From NCBI RefSeq assembly GCF_002007205.1, contig NZ_LAZS01000012.1:310001-374000 (forward strand): 64,000 bases of DNA, in the 5' to 3' direction. The position numbers and the translations under genes are program-made. Shown piece by piece: positions 61,878 to 64,000 of the stretch. Below the pieces are notes generated by a model. It was not told the origin of the DNA. It did no database searches and saw nothing but the letters and a program-made list of their open reading frames with translations. The DNA is from Ensifer adhaerens. GTDB lineage: Bacteria > Pseudomonadota > Alphaproteobacteria > Rhizobiales > Rhizobiaceae. Numbering within the stretch: position 1 is the first letter of the stretch; every line of letters begins with the position of its first letter.

Positions 61878-62660
61878 ATGGGTAGTATCGCTTACGATTT
61901 TTCCGGCGAACACGTGCTGGTGACGGGCGCCAGCCGCGGCATCGGCCGCGCGGTCGCGGAGGGTTTCGCCGCCGCCGGGGCAGAGGTCACCATTCTTTCC
62001 TCCGGCCGTGGAATTCACGAGGCCGCCCGCGAGATGTCTGAACGCTTCGGCCGCAGGATCGCGGCGCTCGAATGCGATATCACCGACAGTGCTGCCGTTA
62101 AGGCGACACTCGCGCCGCTTGGTCGCATCGATGTGCTCGTCAACAATGCCGGGCTCGAGCGCATTACGCCGGTGACCGACGAAGACGACAGCGTCGAAGA
62201 CACGTTCCGACGCATCACCGACATCAACACCAACGGCACCTTCTATGTGACCCGCCATGCGTTGCCGCATATGCGCGCGGGCGCCCGCATCGTCGTCACC
62301 GCATCAATCTGGAGCCGGGTCGCCGTGCCCGAGTTCTCCGCCTATATCGCCTCCAAGCACGCCAATCTCGGTTTTACCCGCGTGATGGCCAAGGAACTCG
62401 GGGCGAAGGGCATCCGTGTCAACGCCGTCTGCCCCGGTTGGGTGCGCACCGAGGCGGCAATGCTGTCACTCAAGAACATGTCGCTGCGCACCGGCCGCCG
62501 CGAACAGGACCTGCTGGACGAGATCGTGGGAGCCCAGGTTCTGCCGGGCCTCTTGGAACCGGAAGACCTCGCTGCACCCTATCTCTTCCTCGCCTCCGAT
62601 GGTGCCAAGGACATGACGGGACAGGCGCTGATGCTCGACCGCGGCGAGGTGATGGCATGA
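61878..62660 (+). CDS. Short-chain dehydrogenase/reductase (first of pair)
   Basis: A 260-residue SDR: cofactor loop VTGASRGIGRAVAEG, LVNNAGLE, catalytic serine in VTASIWSRV, YIASKHANLGFTRVM with Tyr and Lys, VCPGWVRTEA. Strand 2 ends LSSGRG rather than in an acidic residue, which leans towards NADP. It begins four bases after the ureohydrolase stop and overlaps the next SDR by four bases. The reaction is unknown, presumably an alcohol/ketone step on the same substrate. Confidence 0.88.
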   Translation: MGSIAYDFSGEHVLVTGASRGIGRAVAEGFAAAGAEVTILSSGRGIHEAAREMSERFGRRIAALECDITDSAAVKATLAPLGRIDVLVNNAGLERITPVTDEDDSVEDTFRRITDINTNGTFYVTRHALPHMRAGARIVVTASIWSRVAVPEFSAYIASKHANLGFTRVMAKELGAKGIRVNAVCPGWVRTEAAMLSLKNMSLRTGRREQDLLDEIVGAQVLPGLLEPEDLAAPYLFLASDGAKDMTGQALMLDRGEVMA

Positions 62661-63394
62661 GCGCGCGCGTTCTTGTCACCGGCGCCTATCGCGGCATCGG
62701 CGCGGCCTGCGCACTGGCGTTTGCAGCGACGGGGGCTCGGGTTGCGCTTGCCGATATCCGCCGACCGGACGAGACCGCCGATGCCGCGACACGGGCAGGG
62801 GCCGCCGAAACCCTGACGCTTGCCTGCGATGTCTCGGACGAAGGTGCCGTTGCCGCGGTCGGCGAGGCGGTGCGGCAGCGGTTCGGCGGGCTCGACGTCG
62901 TGGTCCACTGCGCTGGTGTCATCCATGAAGCGCCGCTGCTGGAAACCCCCGTCGCCGATTTCGACCGGGTGATTGCCATCAATCTGCGCGGCAGCTTCCT
63001 TGTCGGCAAGATGGCGCTGGGTTTGATGGAGGGAACGGCCGAGCAGCCGGCGCGGCTGATCATGATCGCCTCCGACATGGCCCATTACGGCCGTGAGACC
63101 TTCTCGCCCTATGTCGCCTCCAAGCATGGCGTGCTCGGGCTTGTCCGCTCCTGGGCAAAGGAATTTGCGCCGCGCGTGCTGGTCAATGCGATCTGCCCCG
63201 GTCCGATCGATACCGAGATGCTTGGGGCGGCGAACATGAGCGCGGAATGGCGTGCCAGGGAACTGGCGATCCCGCTTGCGCGCTTCGGCAAGCCCGAGGA
63301 GATCGGCGAACTCGCACGGTTTCTCGCCGGCTCCGGCGGGCGCTACTTCACCGGCCAGGGGATCGGCAGCAACGGCGGGAGCATCATGCCATGA
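62657..63394 (+). CDS. Short-chain dehydrogenase/reductase (second of pair)
   Basis: A 245-residue SDR with VTGAYRGIGAACALA, an acidic strand-2 end (LADIRRP, favouring NAD), VVHCAGV, serine in MIASDMAHYG, YVASKHGVLGLV and ICPGPIDTEM, ending GQGIGSNGGSIMP. The start ATG overlaps the first SDR stop (ATGA); its own stop overlaps the next start in the same way. Two SDRs with different cofactor leanings in one operon suggest consecutive redox steps or an epimerisation through a keto intermediate. Confidence 0.88.
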   Translation: MSARVLVTGAYRGIGAACALAFAATGARVALADIRRPDETADAATRAGAAETLTLACDVSDEGAVAAVGEAVRQRFGGLDVVVHCAGVIHEAPLLETPVADFDRVIAINLRGSFLVGKMALGLMEGTAEQPARLIMIASDMAHYGRETFSPYVASKHGVLGLVRSWAKEFAPRVLVNAICPGPIDTEMLGAANMSAEWRARELAIPLARFGKPEEIGELARFLAGSGGRYFTGQGIGSNGGSIMP

Positions 63395-64000
63395 TCGCAA
63401 ACCTCATTCCCTGGCCAAACGGTGCGAAATGTGCCGCCTCCATCACCTTCGACATGGATGCCGACAGCCTCGTCCATATCGCCCATCCTCAAGACGGTCA
63501 CAGCCGGGTCTCGGCAATCTCGATGCTGCAATACGGGCCAAAAGTGGCGATCCCCCGCATTGTCGAGAGCTACCGGCAACTCGGCATCAAGCAGACCTTC
63601 TTCGTGCCCGCCTGGTGCATCGAGCAATACCCGCAGGCGATCGAAGCAATCCTTGAAGGTGGTCACGAGCTGGCCCATCACGGCTTCCTGCATGAGCACC
63701 CGCGCGAACTCTCGGACGAGGACGAGGCGCATTGGCTCGACCGCGGCATCGAGGTGATCATGCGGGCAAGTGGAAAGCGGCCGCGCGGCTGGCGGGCGCC
63801 GCTCTACAATTTTTCCCATCGATCCGCGGATCTGCTCGTGTCGCGCGGGTTCGACTACGACGCTTCGCTGATGGGCGACGACATTCCCTATCTGCTCGAA
63901 TGCGATGCCGGGCGCCTCGTCGAACTGCCCTCGCACTGGGGCCTCGACGACTGGCCGCAATATGTCCAGTCGATGGACCTCGATTACATGATGCCGATCC
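63391..64000 (+). CDS. Polysaccharide-deacetylase-family hydrolase, PuuE-like (3' truncated)
   Basis: The first 203 residues of a NodB-homology-domain protein. SITFDMDADS is motif 1 with the catalytic and metal aspartates, GHELAHHGFLHEHP is the metal-binding HxxxH motif 2, and RGWRAPLYNFS is motif 3. The wording FDMDADS and AHHGFLHE is closer to allantoinase/peptidoglycan-imidase PuuE-type C-N hydrolases than to true chitin deacetylases. It overlaps the SDR stop by four bases and continues beyond the window. With an agmatinase-family enzyme upstream, hydrolysis of an amide or N-acyl bond is a fair guess. Confidence 0.85.
   Translation, partial: MIANLIPWPNGAKCAASITFDMDADSLVHIAHPQDGHSRVSAISMLQYGPKVAIPRIVESYRQLGIKQTFFVPAWCIEQYPQAIEAILEGGHELAHHGFLHEHPRELSDEDEAHWLDRGIEVIMRASGKRPRGWRAPLYNFSHRSADLLVSRGFDYDASLMGDDIPYLLECDAGRLVELPSHWGLDDWPQYVQSMDLDYMMPI

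Noticed and set aside
1-64000. CRISPR arrays, integrases or intact insertion sequences
   Set aside because: No regularly spaced direct repeats, transposase or recombinase motifs, or terminal inverted repeats with target duplications were seen; only gene remnants hint at past rearrangement.

Overview
The window reads as alphaproteobacterial DNA of the Rhizobiales, most like Ensifer/Sinorhizobium or a close relative. It is GC-rich and densely coded, and it is made almost entirely of catabolic operons: a transporter, enzymes and a local regulator each time. Four things point to the rhizobia: a phnW-phnA-phnY set whose catalytic residues fall at the positions I recall for the Sinorhizobium meliloti enzymes; a PL15-type lyase operon like that of Agrobacterium Atu3025; paired polyol/sugar ABC systems; and a copy of the palindromic repeat common between rhizobial genes. 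No rRNA, tRNA, CRISPR array, intact transposase or replication gene was seen. Placement on a chromid or megaplasmid is inference only.

Layout. 0-4.8 kb: end of a TRAP carboxylate transporter (dctM, dctP), a quinate/shikimate dehydrogenase and a two-domain QuiC-type 3-dehydroshikimate dehydratase, together a quinate/shikimate uptake and degradation module. 5-9 kb: an RlpA-like protein, a small ElaB/YqjD-like membrane protein, a CorA transporter and one unrecognised protein. 9-18.8 kb (minus strand): an eight-gene operon with a GntR regulator, UgpC-type ATPase, two LplB/LplC-type permeases, binding protein, PL15 exolyase, SDR reductase and SGNH hydrolase, best explained as uptake and cleavage of alginate-like oligouronates.

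19.2-32.5 kb: a large accessory cluster in four transcription units: two phytoene-desaturase-like FAD oxidoreductases, a GcvT-like protein, an N-methyltransferase candidate, a BetI-like TetR regulator, a split polyamine-type ABC transporter, a class III aminotransferase and a Rieske oxygenase. Three near-identical palindromes sit in its three divergent or leading promoter regions and tie it together as one regulon. It probably degrades an N-methylated amine or betaine, and is the best candidate for an undescribed pathway here.

32.8-40 kb: a LacI regulator, a tautomerase and an SMP-30 lactonase opposite an RbsB-A-C-C sugar ABC operon, with two perfect LacI-type palindromes between them. 40.3-51.6 kb: a LysR-controlled 2-aminoethylphosphonate locus (Na/Pi transporter, PhnW, PhnA, PhnY, then a three-gene ABC importer with a fused permease). 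51.7-56.3 kb: a GlxA/AraC-type regulator, a DeoR regulator and a dimethylglycine/sarcosine dehydrogenase-like flavoprotein. 56.4-59.9 kb: a HigA antitoxin remnant, an unusual fused EutB-EutC ethanolamine ammonia-lyase preceded by what looks like a Tat signal peptide, and a stretch of gene debris (zinc alcohol dehydrogenase and CBS-domain fragments). 59.9-64 kb: LysR, an agmatinase-family hydrolase, two SDR dehydrogenases and a polysaccharide-deacetylase-family hydrolase cut by the window end.

Computed homology searches were not available; family names rest on motifs read by eye, and comparisons with residues of characterised proteins are from memory.
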